Below are positions 54,717-63,852 of a stretch of DNA of 64,000 nucleotides, in pieces (the first letter of the stretch is position 1; every line of letters begins with the position of its first letter). The position numbers and the translations under genes are program-made. The stretch comes from Spirosoma aureum (GTDB lineage Bacteria; Bacteroidota; Bacteroidia; Cytophagales; Spirosomataceae), in NCBI RefSeq assembly GCF_011604685.1, contig NZ_CP050063.1, positions 3,866,501 to 3,930,500 on the forward strand. Direction: 5' to 3'. The notes under the pieces were generated by a model. It was given only the letters and a program-made list of their open reading frames with translations, was not told the origin of the DNA and searched no databases.

Positions 54717-55420
54717 GGGGACTACTGAAAAAGATCGCCCGACGCTTTGGCTATGATATACTGCATCTGCCCACCGATCCCATTGCCCGGCAATGGCTCG
54801 AACTGCTCAACGCCTACCAGATAAACTTAATTTTTGATGTTGGAGCCAATGCCGGTCAGTTTGGGCAACGAGTGAGGGCATTAGGCTATAAGGGAAGGCT
54901 GGTTTCATTCGAACCAATGGCCGATGAATTTCGTCAGCTATTGATAACATCGGCTACTGACCCTGATTGGGACGCTGTTCATTCCGGCATCGGCGACTAT
55001 ACTGGAACCGCCATCATTAATGTATCCGCTAATTCTTACAGTAGTTCAGTATTGAATATACTGCCTCTACACGTCGAAAGTGCGCCTGATTCTATTTACA
55101 CGAAACAGGAGCCAATTCAGGTGCAGACAATCGACACATTTGTCGATCAGTATTATAGACCAGGTAAGAATCTGTATATAAAAATCGACACACAGGGCTT
55201 TGAGCGTCAGGTGTTCGAGGGTTGTATGAAATCATTGGATAAAATCAGTGGTTTTCAGATGGAATTGTCACTTCAGCCTTTGTATGAGGGTGAGACACTG
55301 CTGGACGATATGCTGAATCTGCTGCGGGAAAACGGCTACAAACTCAAGCTCATAGATGGTGGCCACCGCAATTACGAAACTGGCGAACTTCTTCAGATTG
55401 AGGGCTATTTTTTTAAATAG
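54713..55420 (+). CDS. FkbM-type methyltransferase, short form
   Basis: 235 residues from GTG 54713, four bases inside the preceding gene. It lacks the long N-terminus of the other two FkbM proteins: after RFGYDILHLP it goes straight to INLIFDVGANAGQFGQRVRALGYKGRLVSFEPMADEF (SAM-binding), VQTIDTFVDQYYRPGKNLYIKIDTQGFERQVFEGC and FQMELSLQPLYEGETLLDDMLNLL. This is the standard FkbM type found in lipopolysaccharide clusters. Probably O-methylates a sugar of the repeat. Confidence 0.9.
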   Translation: MRGLLKKIARRFGYDILHLPTDPIARQWLELLNAYQINLIFDVGANAGQFGQRVRALGYKGRLVSFEPMADEFRQLLITSATDPDWDAVHSGIGDYTGTAIINVSANSYSSSVLNILPLHVESAPDSIYTKQEPIQVQTIDTFVDQYYRPGKNLYIKIDTQGFERQVFEGCMKSLDKISGFQMELSLQPLYEGETLLDDMLNLLRENGYKLKLIDGGHRNYETGELLQIEGYFFK

Positions 55421-55433
55421 ATAAAAGAGCCGA

Positions 55434-56267
55434 ATGGTGATCGTGCAAAAGAGTAGTGGCCAGCTTGGTAATAAGCTTCTTATTTCGGCCCATGCTACTG
55501 CCTACTGCTTAAGTCGCCATGAGACATTATTGAATGCGGTATTGGGCTATGATGCTACCTATTTTTCAGCCTACTTGTTTGCCAGAAATCGCATTTTTGT
55601 TGTCAGCAGTAAACGCTTACAATGGTTCTTCTCCACCTGTATCCGCGGGTTAAAGCAGACCATCACCATTTTTAGGAGCCGTCCGCTATTTGATGAGTAT
55701 CAAGTTGGCTGGGTTCATACAGAACTAAATGATTTGAGACGAGAGCAAAAAAACTGGTTGCTTTTAGAGGGAGAGGGGTTCCGAAGTTCCATCGATGTAC
55801 AACGCAATAAGGCTACCATCAGGAGTTTGTTTCGCCCCAAAGCAAAGTATGGAAAGCAAGTAGATCGTATCATCATCAGCCTAAAAGAAAAGGGTGCGCT
55901 TCTGGTGGGTATTCATCTTCGCAAGGGCGATTATAGATACTGGGAATCAGGTAAGTATTACTTTGACGACCTGACATACATGAACTATATCGAGCAAGCC
56001 AGACGCTTGTTCAAGAACCAGAATGTTGGGTTCATTCTCTGCTCCGATGAGCCGATAAACAAAAGCTTGTTTCAGTCCGACACTGTGTATATCAGCGCCA
56101 ACGAAGTAATTGTCGATCTGTATTTATTGGCTAAGTGTGATTATTTGATTGGGCCTCCGAGCACATTTTCGGGATGGGCATCTTTCTACGGCGATGTGCC
56201 CTTGTGCGTTGTTGAAAATAAAGATGTTGAGCTAACCCTTCCCAGTTTTAAGCGATACACATTGTAA
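55434..56267 (+). CDS. Glycosyltransferase family 11-like (alpha-1,2-fucosyltransferase fold)
   Basis: 277 residues. SSGQLGNKLLISAHATAYCLSRH matches the N-terminal GxLGNQ-like motif, and LVGIHLRKGDYRYW matches the conserved HxRxGDY motif of alpha-1,2- and alpha-1,6-fucosyltransferases; FILCSDEPI and DLYLLAKCDYLIGPPSTFSGWASFYGD are further family motifs. Family assignment is by fold; the sugar moved is not proven. GDP-fucose genes are not in the window. Confidence 0.78.
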   Translation: MVIVQKSSGQLGNKLLISAHATAYCLSRHETLLNAVLGYDATYFSAYLFARNRIFVVSSKRLQWFFSTCIRGLKQTITIFRSRPLFDEYQVGWVHTELNDLRREQKNWLLLEGEGFRSSIDVQRNKATIRSLFRPKAKYGKQVDRIIISLKEKGALLVGIHLRKGDYRYWESGKYYFDDLTYMNYIEQARRLFKNQNVGFILCSDEPINKSLFQSDTVYISANEVIVDLYLLAKCDYLIGPPSTFSGWASFYGDVPLCVVENKDVELTLPSFKRYTL

Positions 56268-56290
56268 AAGAGTAGTGATATGTAGAGCGG

Positions 56291-57142
56291 ATGAATGAAG
56301 CTGAAAAAATATCAATAATCACCATTAACCTCAACGATAAATACGGTTTAGAGAAGACTATAAAAAGTGTAATTAGCCAGACTTTTACCAATGTTGAATT
56401 TATACTGATTGATGGAGGATCAGTTGATGGTAGCCAAGAAGTTATCCGTTCGTTTAATCATAGAATCCACTGCTGGATCTCGGAGCTGGATAGAGGTATT
56501 TACCATGCAATGAACAAAGGGATCGAACGGGCTACCGGGCAGTACTGTTTATTTCTGAATTCAGGCGATTGGTTGGTTGATGAAAACGTACTCGAACGGT
56601 GTTTTGCGAACGAGCAAATGGCTGACCTGCTGATTGGTGGTTGCTATCTATCTAAAGCGGGGCGTTTAATTCACACCTATAAACCGACCAATGAGCTAAC
56701 ATTACAATCATTTTATGGAGCCACCATTCCTCATCAGGCCACCTTTATTAAACGAGTTTTATTCGAACAATTGGGCGCTTATAGTGAAACCTATAAGATT
56801 CATGGCGATTACGAATTCTGGATTCGCGCACTTATTCTACACCAGTGTACGATAGCTGTTATTGATACAATAGTTACTGATTATAACCTGGATGGGTTGT
56901 CGAACAGTCCTGCATTTAATCAACAATCACAAAGCGAGATCCAACAAATACTCCGGCAGTTTTTTCCCGAAAGAGTGTTGGCTGATTATGAAATCTGGAA
57001 GGTTAAAAAGGCAGAATTACAGCTTTGGGAATGGATCAAATCAAAAAAAATGCTCCACGGGGCAATCCATTTTATCTATATAAGTGCCATCGAACTGGTT
57101 GCATGGAAACGAAGGCTGGTGCCACCTAAGCCTGACCAATAG
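56291..57142 (+). CDS. Glycosyltransferase family 2, paralogue of the gene at 53862
   Basis: 283 residues. ISIITINLNDKYGLEKTIKSVISQTFTNVEFILIDGGSVDGSQEVI, ISELDRGIYHAMNKGIERATGQYCLFLNSGDWLVDENVLERCF and TIPHQATFIKRVLFEQLGAYSETYKIHGDYEFWIRALI align with the copies at 53862 and 61216. Donor and acceptor unknown. It is separated by one base from the start of the HlpA-like gene. Confidence 0.88.
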   Translation: MNEAEKISIITINLNDKYGLEKTIKSVISQTFTNVEFILIDGGSVDGSQEVIRSFNHRIHCWISELDRGIYHAMNKGIERATGQYCLFLNSGDWLVDENVLERCFANEQMADLLIGGCYLSKAGRLIHTYKPTNELTLQSFYGATIPHQATFIKRVLFEQLGAYSETYKIHGDYEFWIRALILHQCTIAVIDTIVTDYNLDGLSNSPAFNQQSQSEIQQILRQFFPERVLADYEIWKVKKAELQLWEWIKSKKMLHGAIHFIYISAIELVAWKRRLVPPKPDQ

Positions 57143-57143
57143 A

Positions 57144-58067
57144 ATGTTTGAGACACCTGTTTTGCTGCTCATATTCAATCGGCCCGACGCGACTCAACTG
57201 ATGGTAGACGCACTTCGTGCCGTGAAGCCCAGGCGGTTGTTTGTAGCGGCCGATGGCCCACGACCTGATAAACCCACGGATAAGGAACGATGCCAGGCTG
57301 CCCGCACAGTTATCAATCAAATAGATTGGCCCTGTACTGTTGAAACCTTGTTTAGGCCCGACAACAAAGGTTGTGGGCGTGGACCGGCAGAAGCCATTAC
57401 GTGGTTTTTTGATCAGGTTGAAGACGGAATTGTTCTGGAAGATGATTGCGTGCCTGATCAGAGTTTTTTCCCTTACTGTCGCACTTTGCTGGAAAAATAT
57501 AGGAATGATGAACGGGTATTTATGATAAGTGGTACCAATGCGCTCAAGCAATGGACAATACATCGGGAGTCTTATTTTTTCAGTTATATGGGGCACAGTT
57601 ATGGCTGGGCTTCATGGCGCAGAGCATGGGCAGCCTTTGACTATGAAATGCATGAATGGGCAACTCAGGTTGGTAAACAGAAGATACGCAACACGTTATC
57701 GCTATCCATGTATTTCAATCATTTCAGCGCAGAATTTACGAAATATCAGCTAAGCCGCCCGGATGATGTGTGGGATTTTCAATGGTTGTATAGCCGTTGG
57801 GCAAACGGCGGAAAAACGATTGTTCCGGTAGTTAATCTGATAAAAAATATTGGGTTTAATGAAGACGCTACCCATACTGTCCATGAAGCTGATCTGCTGG
57901 CTAACCTTCCTCTTTATAAAATGACGTTTCCGCTCATTCACCCTACCCGACAATTAGATAAACTGTTCGACTGGTATGTGTTTGAACGTTTTGTTAATTC
58001 ACAAAAAAGGCCATTCTGGAAGAAAGTCTTACTGAAAGCGGTCAAAATCAGGCTACGTATCCGTTAG
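57144..58067 (+). CDS. GNT-I-like glycosyltransferase, paralogue of the gene at 50915
   Basis: 307 residues from ATG 57144, the first base after the previous stop plus one; a longer frame from 57084 would overlap the GT2 gene. FETPVLLLIFNRPDATQLMVDALRAVKPRRLFVAADGPR, NKGCGRGPAEAITWFFDQVEDGIVLEDDCVPDQSFFPYC and GHSYGWASWRRAWAAFDYEM repeat the motif order of the protein at 50915, including the EDD metal site. LIKNIGFNEDATHT is shared too. Probably adds a hexosamine or similar sugar to the repeat. Confidence 0.83.
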   Translation: MFETPVLLLIFNRPDATQLMVDALRAVKPRRLFVAADGPRPDKPTDKERCQAARTVINQIDWPCTVETLFRPDNKGCGRGPAEAITWFFDQVEDGIVLEDDCVPDQSFFPYCRTLLEKYRNDERVFMISGTNALKQWTIHRESYFFSYMGHSYGWASWRRAWAAFDYEMHEWATQVGKQKIRNTLSLSMYFNHFSAEFTKYQLSRPDDVWDFQWLYSRWANGGKTIVPVVNLIKNIGFNEDATHTVHEADLLANLPLYKMTFPLIHPTRQLDKLFDWYVFERFVNSQKRPFWKKVLLKAVKIRLRIR

Positions 58068-58081
58068 GTCTATTTCAGTTC

Positions 58082-59329
58082 ATGGCCCACTCAGATAAAA
58101 TTATTTTAAATCTGTCTGCTCTGGATTACAGTGGCGCCGGGAAGTTTGCCGTTGATTTTAGTCGATTACTTCAGAAAAATGGCTTACAGTCTTATTTAGT
58201 CGTTAAAGATTCTAAGGTAGGCGGTGATGGCATTATCGTCTATAACGATAGTGTGTTCGATAATGCACTTGGGAAGTTTCAGCGTAAATCATTCAAGAAA
58301 AAGCTGACAGATGACCATTTTGCCTACGACTACTACTTTTACAATAAGTATGAAACACTTTCAGTAGTGTCGGCCCAAAAGATTTTGACACTTATTCCTA
58401 AGAAACCAGATGTCATTTTCATTCACTGGGTCACCGACTTTATCAATGCCAAAGTAATTCAAGAACTACATCGGTTAACAAAGGCTAAAATTTATTGGCT
58501 CGTCATAGATAATGCTCCCCTTACGGGCGGGTGCCACTACCCCTGGACGTGCGATGGCTTTACGCGTTCCTGTTCCTCCTGCCCGGCAATTCGGGCTGAC
58601 GAATACAAGTGGATTGCTGAGAAAAACCTATCATTCAAGAAAAAGTATTTACCCGATGACCTATGCCTGATTACGTTTTCACAAAGTGATTTTGTACGGG
58701 CAAAACAGTCTTCGTTATTCCGAGACAAACACGTATTAAAGCTGGCAGGCTTTGTCGATGAAGAGAAATTTACAGTGGGCGATAAGGCAGCGGCACGACG
58801 TTATTTCAATGTCCCAGCCGATAAGCCAGTTCTCTTTTTTGGAGCATCGTCGTTAAAAGAGAAGCGCAAGGGCATGCAGCTACTGTTGGATGCTTTGACT
58901 ACTAATCCTGCCGATGAGTTTACGCTGTTAATCGCCGGGGAATTTCCAACAAAAGGGTTGAAAGGTAATGTCAGGAATCTGGGCTATTTAAACGAGGACG
59001 AATTGGTGATTGCCTACCAGGCGGCTACTGTATTCATATGCCCTTCTGTTGAGGATTCGGGTCCAATGATGATCAACCAATCGTTAATGTGCGGTACTCC
59101 GGTTGTGGCGTTTGATACAGGAGTCGCGCAGGACTTAGTAATCTTTGAACAAACCGGCTACCGCGCCAAACTGGCTGATGCTCAGGATCTGGCTAAGGGT
59201 ATAGCCCATGTGGTAAACCGAGATGTGTCAAGCCAGGTAGCATTACAGAATCGTTGTCGTAATATGGCCCTACAGGCTTATGGTCGGGTGGCATTTACAA
59301 ACAAGTTAATGGACTTAGTTACTGCCTGA
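58082..59329 (+). CDS. Glycosyltransferase family 4
   Basis: 415 residues, GT-B fold. The N-terminal part has LNLSALDYSGAGKFAVDFSRLLQKNGLQSYLVV and a Cys-rich CHYPWTCDGFTRSCSSCPAI loop seen in WcaC/GT4 proteins. The C-terminal domain has PVLFFGASSLKEKRKGMQLLLDAL, NVRNLGYLNEDELVIAYQAATVFICPSVEDSGPMMINQSLMCGTPVVAFDTGVAQDLV, the E/GT4 donor-binding region. It should use a nucleotide sugar with retention; identity of the sugar unknown. Confidence 0.9.
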   Translation: MAHSDKIILNLSALDYSGAGKFAVDFSRLLQKNGLQSYLVVKDSKVGGDGIIVYNDSVFDNALGKFQRKSFKKKLTDDHFAYDYYFYNKYETLSVVSAQKILTLIPKKPDVIFIHWVTDFINAKVIQELHRLTKAKIYWLVIDNAPLTGGCHYPWTCDGFTRSCSSCPAIRADEYKWIAEKNLSFKKKYLPDDLCLITFSQSDFVRAKQSSLFRDKHVLKLAGFVDEEKFTVGDKAAARRYFNVPADKPVLFFGASSLKEKRKGMQLLLDALTTNPADEFTLLIAGEFPTKGLKGNVRNLGYLNEDELVIAYQAATVFICPSVEDSGPMMINQSLMCGTPVVAFDTGVAQDLVIFEQTGYRAKLADAQDLAKGIAHVVNRDVSSQVALQNRCRNMALQAYGRVAFTNKLMDLVTA

Positions 59330-59334
59330 GCGCA

Positions 59335-60075
59335 ATGTCGTTTACACTGTCGACTCCAATTGCTGAAATAACCTTCCTTGAGTGGGATAGTAGATTTTTC
59401 CGACGAAAAATAGGAAGGGTAAGTGTGACGACTCAACAAAATCTGTTATCCCTTAGCTCCATCCTCGTAAACGCCCGCAAACAGCAATATGACCTCCTTT
59501 ATGTTTTTTGTGATGCCGGATTTTCAGTAAGCCAGGACGTGATGCATCTATATAACGGGCGACTTGTCGATCATAAAATTATCTATGAACTAGCCCTGTG
59601 CGAGGATTATAGAGAACCCACGTTTCTTATTCGACAGTTTGACGTGACTGATGATAAAAAGACCTTGTATGAACTCGCTTATCAAAGTGGTGAGTATTCC
59701 CGGTATCGAGTTGATCAAAATTTTGGTGAGCATAATTTCAAACGATTATACAATCAGTGGGTCGATAATTCCATTTCAGGGGAATTGGCCGATGGGGTCT
59801 TTATCCACAAAATAGATGATTCGATAACGGGCTTTGTCAGCCTCAAAAAAAATGAAGATACGGGTGTGATTGGGCTGATTGCAACCGATAAGCACTACCG
59901 GGGAAAGGGCATTGGCTCCGCCCTGTTGAATCACGTAAAACGGTATGCCATTGGCACTGGTATGACACGCCTTGAGGTAACCACGCAGGGAGGTAACGAA
60001 ACGGCCTGTCGGTTCTATGAGAAAAACCTATTCAGTGTAAAAAGCGTGTCGAACGTGTATCATTGCTGGCTGTGA
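59335..60075 (+). CDS. wecD: GNAT acetyltransferase, dTDP-4-amino-4,6-dideoxygalactose N-acetyltransferase (WecD-like)
   Basis: 246 residues. The start LEWDSRFFRRKIGRV and the middle YSRYRVDQNFGEHNFKRLYNQWVDNSISGELADG match WecD/RffC. The GNAT acetyl-CoA loop is DKHYRGKGIGSALLNHV, followed by LEVTTQGGNETACRFYEKNLF. It would acetylate the 4-amino group of dTDP-Fuc4N. The next gene is WecE-type and starts at a GTG overlapping this TGA, supporting a paired function. Confidence 0.86.
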   Translation: MSFTLSTPIAEITFLEWDSRFFRRKIGRVSVTTQQNLLSLSSILVNARKQQYDLLYVFCDAGFSVSQDVMHLYNGRLVDHKIIYELALCEDYREPTFLIRQFDVTDDKKTLYELAYQSGEYSRYRVDQNFGEHNFKRLYNQWVDNSISGELADGVFIHKIDDSITGFVSLKKNEDTGVIGLIATDKHYRGKGIGSALLNHVKRYAIGTGMTRLEVTTQGGNETACRFYEKNLFSVKSVSNVYHCWL

Positions 60076-61244
60076 CTCCGTATAAAATTCCGTTTAATAA
60101 ACCCTTCCTCTCGGGCCGGGAAACTGACTATATAACAGATGCGGTTAGATCTGGTAAAATTTCGGGCAATGGTTTATATACGCACAAGTGTCACCAGTTT
60201 CTAACGAAAAAATATCACTTCAAAAAGGTACTCTTAACAACGTCCTGTACTGACGCGCTGGAAATGGCGGCAATATTGGCCGATATACAACCGGGCGATG
60301 AGGTAATCGTGCCATCATACACATTCGTGTCAACGGCTCTGGCCTTTATCAGGCAGGGCGCACACGTTGTATTTGCGGATAGCAGTCAGGCGAATCCAAA
60401 TCTGGATATTGACAAGCTGGAAAGTCTGATAACAGATCGTACCAAAGCCATTGTGCCAGTTCACTATGCCGGTATTGCCTGCGATATGGATCGCCTGATG
60501 GCATTGGCCTATAAATATAACTTACTGATAATTGAAGACGCAGCGCAGGCCATCAATTCGTTTTACAAAGGGAAACCATTGGGTTCAATTGGGCATATGG
60601 CTGCTTTCTCATTCCATGAAACAAAAAATATCATTTCCGGCGAGGGCGGAATGCTGGTTGTCAATGCGGAACGATTTTGTAGACGGGCCGAAATCATTTG
60701 GGAAAAAGGCACGAATCGCAGTGAATTCTTTCGGGGAGAGGTAAACAAATATGAGTGGGTCGATATAGGCTCTTCGTTTCTACCATCTGAAGTCATATCT
60801 GCTTTTTTATATGCCCAACTCGAAAATATCGAGCTGATTCAAAACCGGAGAACTGCTCTCTGGAACTATTACTATCAGTCATTGATGCCACTCGCCCTGG
60901 CAGGTTATGTCCGACTACCTGACATACCAGACTATGCCACCAATAACGCCCACATGTTCTATCTGATTTGTCAGAACATAGAGGAGCGTAGTGCCCTTAT
61001 CGATGCATTAAAAGAAAATGGCATTCTAGCGGTTTTTCATTACCTAAGCCTGCATAAAAGCGGTTATTATCGATCTAAACACGATGGCCGGGAATTGGTC
61101 TATTCAGACATGTACACAAATTGCCTGGTTCGCCTGCCGTTATTTTATGAACTGACCTTTCTCGAGATTGATCAGATTGTGGCGGTAATTAATGGCGTTT
61201 ACCAACCCCGGCTCCATGCTGAAATTGTCGATCATAACGATTAA
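60072..61244 (+). CDS. wecE: dTDP-4-amino-4,6-dideoxygalactose transaminase (WecE/RffA)
   Basis: 390 residues from GTG 60072 (TPYKIPFNKPFLSGRETDYITDAVRSGKISGNG); the frame opens at TTG 60063 but the GTGA overlap favours GTG. DegT-family PLP enzyme: LTTSCTDALEMAAILADIQPGDEVIVPSYTFVSTALAF, IVPVHYAGIACDMD, EDAAQAINSFYKG, PLP lysine K185 in SFHETKNIISGEGG, EKGTNRSEFFRGEVNKYEWVDIGSSFLPSE and VFHYLSLHKS. All resemble E. coli WecE closely. It aminates dTDP-4-keto-6-deoxyglucose. RmlA and RmlB are not in the window. Confidence 0.92.
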   Translation: MTPYKIPFNKPFLSGRETDYITDAVRSGKISGNGLYTHKCHQFLTKKYHFKKVLLTTSCTDALEMAAILADIQPGDEVIVPSYTFVSTALAFIRQGAHVVFADSSQANPNLDIDKLESLITDRTKAIVPVHYAGIACDMDRLMALAYKYNLLIIEDAAQAINSFYKGKPLGSIGHMAAFSFHETKNIISGEGGMLVVNAERFCRRAEIIWEKGTNRSEFFRGEVNKYEWVDIGSSFLPSEVISAFLYAQLENIELIQNRRTALWNYYYQSLMPLALAGYVRLPDIPDYATNNAHMFYLICQNIEERSALIDALKENGILAVFHYLSLHKSGYYRSKHDGRELVYSDMYTNCLVRLPLFYELTFLEIDQIVAVINGVYQPRLHAEIVDHND

Positions 61245-62025
61245 TTACAACAATGCGGCCGGATTGCTCAGAACGGTAGAAAGTGTAGCCAGTCAGACAT
61301 CCAGTGACTTTGAATACATCATCATCGATGGTGGCTCTAGTGATGGAAGTCTGGATGTGATAAAGCAACACGAACCTGAACTAAGCTACTGGATCAGCGA
61401 GCCTGATCAGGGTATTTATCACGCAATGAACAAGGGTATCAGGCAGGCCAAAGGCGAATATTGTCAGTTTCTGAATTCAGGAGATTATTTGCTCAAACCC
61501 GACGTAACCGAACGAATGCTGCGGGATATGCCTCAATGTAGCATTTTATACGGCAATAAAATACGCGAAATTGGTGGCCGACGAATCGTGGAAAAAAGCT
61601 ATGCCGGACGTCAGATTACGCTGCTGGATCTGTATCGTTCCACAATTTTTCATGCTACAGCCTATATAAAAAGATCGCTGTTCGAACAGTATGGGTTCTA
61701 CGATGAATCCCTGAAAATCGTATCGGACTGGAAATTTTACCTGATTACCGTTGGCCTGCACAATGAAAAAGTTGCGTATCGGGATATCGATATGGTCTGG
61801 TTCGATACGCAGGGCATCAGCAGTATCCAAAAGGAGTTAGATAGACACGAACGCACCGAAGTTCTTCAAAAAACATTACCTGCACCTATTCTGTCCGACT
61901 ATCAGGCCTTTGCTCATGAAGGCGTAATTATTAAACGATTAAAGCAAAACAAGCTATGCTGGTTTTTAATACTGAACCTCTATCGGGTGCTGTTCAGGCT
62001 TGATAAACTCCGTTCCCGCGAATGA
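61216..62025 (+). CDS. Glycosyltransferase family 2, third paralogue
   Basis: 269 residues from ATG 61216, which overlaps the wecE end by 29 bases; the frame is open from 61192. LKLSIITINYNNAAGLLRTVESVASQTSSDFEYIIIDGGSSDGSLDVI and SEPDQGIYHAMNKGIRQAKGEYCQFLNSGDYLLKPDVTERML match the copies at 53862 and 56291. The C-terminal half contains IFHATAYIKRSLFEQYGFYDESLKIVSDWKFYLITVGL. Donor unknown. Confidence 0.88.
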   Translation: MLKLSIITINYNNAAGLLRTVESVASQTSSDFEYIIIDGGSSDGSLDVIKQHEPELSYWISEPDQGIYHAMNKGIRQAKGEYCQFLNSGDYLLKPDVTERMLRDMPQCSILYGNKIREIGGRRIVEKSYAGRQITLLDLYRSTIFHATAYIKRSLFEQYGFYDESLKIVSDWKFYLITVGLHNEKVAYRDIDMVWFDTQGISSIQKELDRHERTEVLQKTLPAPILSDYQAFAHEGVIIKRLKQNKLCWFLILNLYRVLFRLDKLRSRE

Positions 62026-62789
62026 GTATGAAAAGAGGTATAATCAATTTGCTGGATAAATTAGGTTTTATCGTCTTTACGAAAAAAACGATAAAGTCTT
62101 ACAAAGTGGCTCGATTGGAAAGCGTTCACCCGATGCTGGACGGCAAAGGGAGTTTTCTGAAAGCGCGGGAAAATGGCGGTCTGCGCCAAAAGTTAGTAGC
62201 TGAACGTAAAACCAGTTGGCTCGAAATCGGTTGTGGCGGCACCTTCGACGAAAATTTTACCTACGTTGATCTTTTCCCGGAAACGGTAGTCAGCCAAAAA
62301 GGACGCTACTTTCGGATGGATATGGTTAACGCCACCGACTCTGCACTGGAACGGCTCGGCAAGTTCGACCTGATCCGGATGCAGCATGTATTTGAGCATT
62401 TTACGCCAGAATCTGGTCGGGTTGTGCTCGACAACTGCGCCAAGTTGCTCAATAAAGGTGGTTACGTGCTTATTTCCACGCCCGATCTGAAAAAGTACAT
62501 TGAGTTTTACCTGTCGGGGCAGATTCGCGAAAATTACGATTGGGCTTTGAATCGAATTCCGAAAGATAGTCCCAATAGTTTCTATTTCTCAATTTTCTCG
62601 CATAGCCTGCCTTTTGAGAAACATGAGTGGTGTTATGATGCCGAGGGGCTCATTTATCAGCTGGAACAATCGGGCCTATTCACAAACATTCGTGAAATCA
62701 CGTTAGACAATGAATTGGCGAATATTCCATTCACGCACAACAGACCCAATGAGGATGTGTGTGTGATTGCTCAACTGAAATCGATTTAA
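62022..62789 (+). CDS. Class I SAM-dependent methyltransferase
   Basis: 255 residues, with ATG overlapping the preceding TGA (ATGA). LEIGCGGTFDENFTYVDLFPE is the SAM-binding loop, FDLIRMQHVFEHFTPESGRVVLDNCAKLLNKGGYVLISTPDL is the Methyltransf_11-type motif IV region. The N-terminus (SVHPMLDGKGSFLKARENG) is a common feature of small methyltransferases in LPS clusters. It may methylate a glycan or an intermediate; no clear target. Confidence 0.85.
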   Translation: MSMKRGIINLLDKLGFIVFTKKTIKSYKVARLESVHPMLDGKGSFLKARENGGLRQKLVAERKTSWLEIGCGGTFDENFTYVDLFPETVVSQKGRYFRMDMVNATDSALERLGKFDLIRMQHVFEHFTPESGRVVLDNCAKLLNKGGYVLISTPDLKKYIEFYLSGQIRENYDWALNRIPKDSPNSFYFSIFSHSLPFEKHEWCYDAEGLIYQLEQSGLFTNIREITLDNELANIPFTHNRPNEDVCVIAQLKSI

Positions 62790-62802
62790 CGTCGAGGCTA
62801 CC

Positions 62803-63852
62803 ATGCTTGTATATATTGACCCTCAAACGGATACGGATTATACGGCCTTCTACATTAAAGGGTTGTATGATCGCTTTGGCAAAGCGAATGTGTCTTTTTC
62901 CGGTCAGTATTTTACAGGACTGAAACCCAATCGAACCCTGAAATTTATTCTTGACGATAACGGAGTTGTTCACAAGTACGTGATCGATTGGGGCGATGAT
63001 CCGTCTGTGGCCGAAGCAGATTATGCCTGGTGTGATTACTATGGAAAAATTAATTTCAATACGAAGCACACCCAGCCCGCGTATCATCCTAAAATTATTT
63101 CGTTAGCACCAGGGTTTGGTATCAAATTATGGAGCCATTCAGGAAGTGCGTATTATGGCTTGTCTAACTTATTCAAAGCAAGGAAGGACGTTAGTAACGT
63201 AAAAAAATTCCTCTCTAACTATTACAAACAGGCTAAACAACTGCCGTTAAATGCCTACAAGCCACTGAAAACCAGCACTAATTACATATACTCACTCAAT
63301 ACACTCTGGAATAGCGACGAATGGATAAATAACGACGCTACTGTTAATCGATACAGAGCAAATTTTATGAAAGCCTGTAAATCAATACCTGATTTGCAAT
63401 TTGAAGGAGGGTTTGTCTATAGTCAGATCAAAAACACAAATCCTGAATTTCAAACGCTGGTAATTGATGCGGACTGGATACCGAAAAGCACGTATATCAA
63501 TAAAATAAGTGCGTCGGTACTGGTTTTTAACACTCCTGCCTGGGCGTTATGTCATGGCTGGAAATTAGGTGAATATTTAGCGCTCGGGAAAGCCATAATC
63601 TCGACGCCCCTTAGCAATGAACTACCGTCACCACTTGAACATGGTAAACATATCCATATCGTATCGGGGGAGGAAGATGCCATTCGGGAGGCTATCACAT
63701 TGCTTATCAGGAATCCTGATTATAGGGCAGATCTTGAAAGAAATGCTTATGACTATTTCTGTGAGTACGTATCACCAATTCAATCGATCAAGTTGTTAAC
63801 CCAAACGGAACAAATAAACTTGGTTGTGGGTAGTTCATATACGCTAAAATGA
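62803..63852 (+). CDS. Glycosyltransferase-like protein, GT-B fold (GT1/4 type)
   Basis: 349 residues. LVYIDPQTDTDYTAFYIKGLYDRFGKANVSF begins the protein, and the C-terminal part ASVLVFNTPAWALCHGWKLGEYLALGKAIISTPLSNELPSPLEHGKHIHIVSGEEDAIREAITLLIRNPDYRADLERNAYDYF is the usual donor-binding and end region of group 1 glycosyltransferases. The N-terminal Rossmann part is divergent. It overlaps the next start by four bases. Role: chain extension; donor unknown. Confidence 0.72.
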   Translation: MLVYIDPQTDTDYTAFYIKGLYDRFGKANVSFSGQYFTGLKPNRTLKFILDDNGVVHKYVIDWGDDPSVAEADYAWCDYYGKINFNTKHTQPAYHPKIISLAPGFGIKLWSHSGSAYYGLSNLFKARKDVSNVKKFLSNYYKQAKQLPLNAYKPLKTSTNYIYSLNTLWNSDEWINNDATVNRYRANFMKACKSIPDLQFEGGFVYSQIKNTNPEFQTLVIDADWIPKSTYINKISASVLVFNTPAWALCHGWKLGEYLALGKAIISTPLSNELPSPLEHGKHIHIVSGEEDAIREAITLLIRNPDYRADLERNAYDYFCEYVSPIQSIKLLTQTEQINLVVGSSYTLK

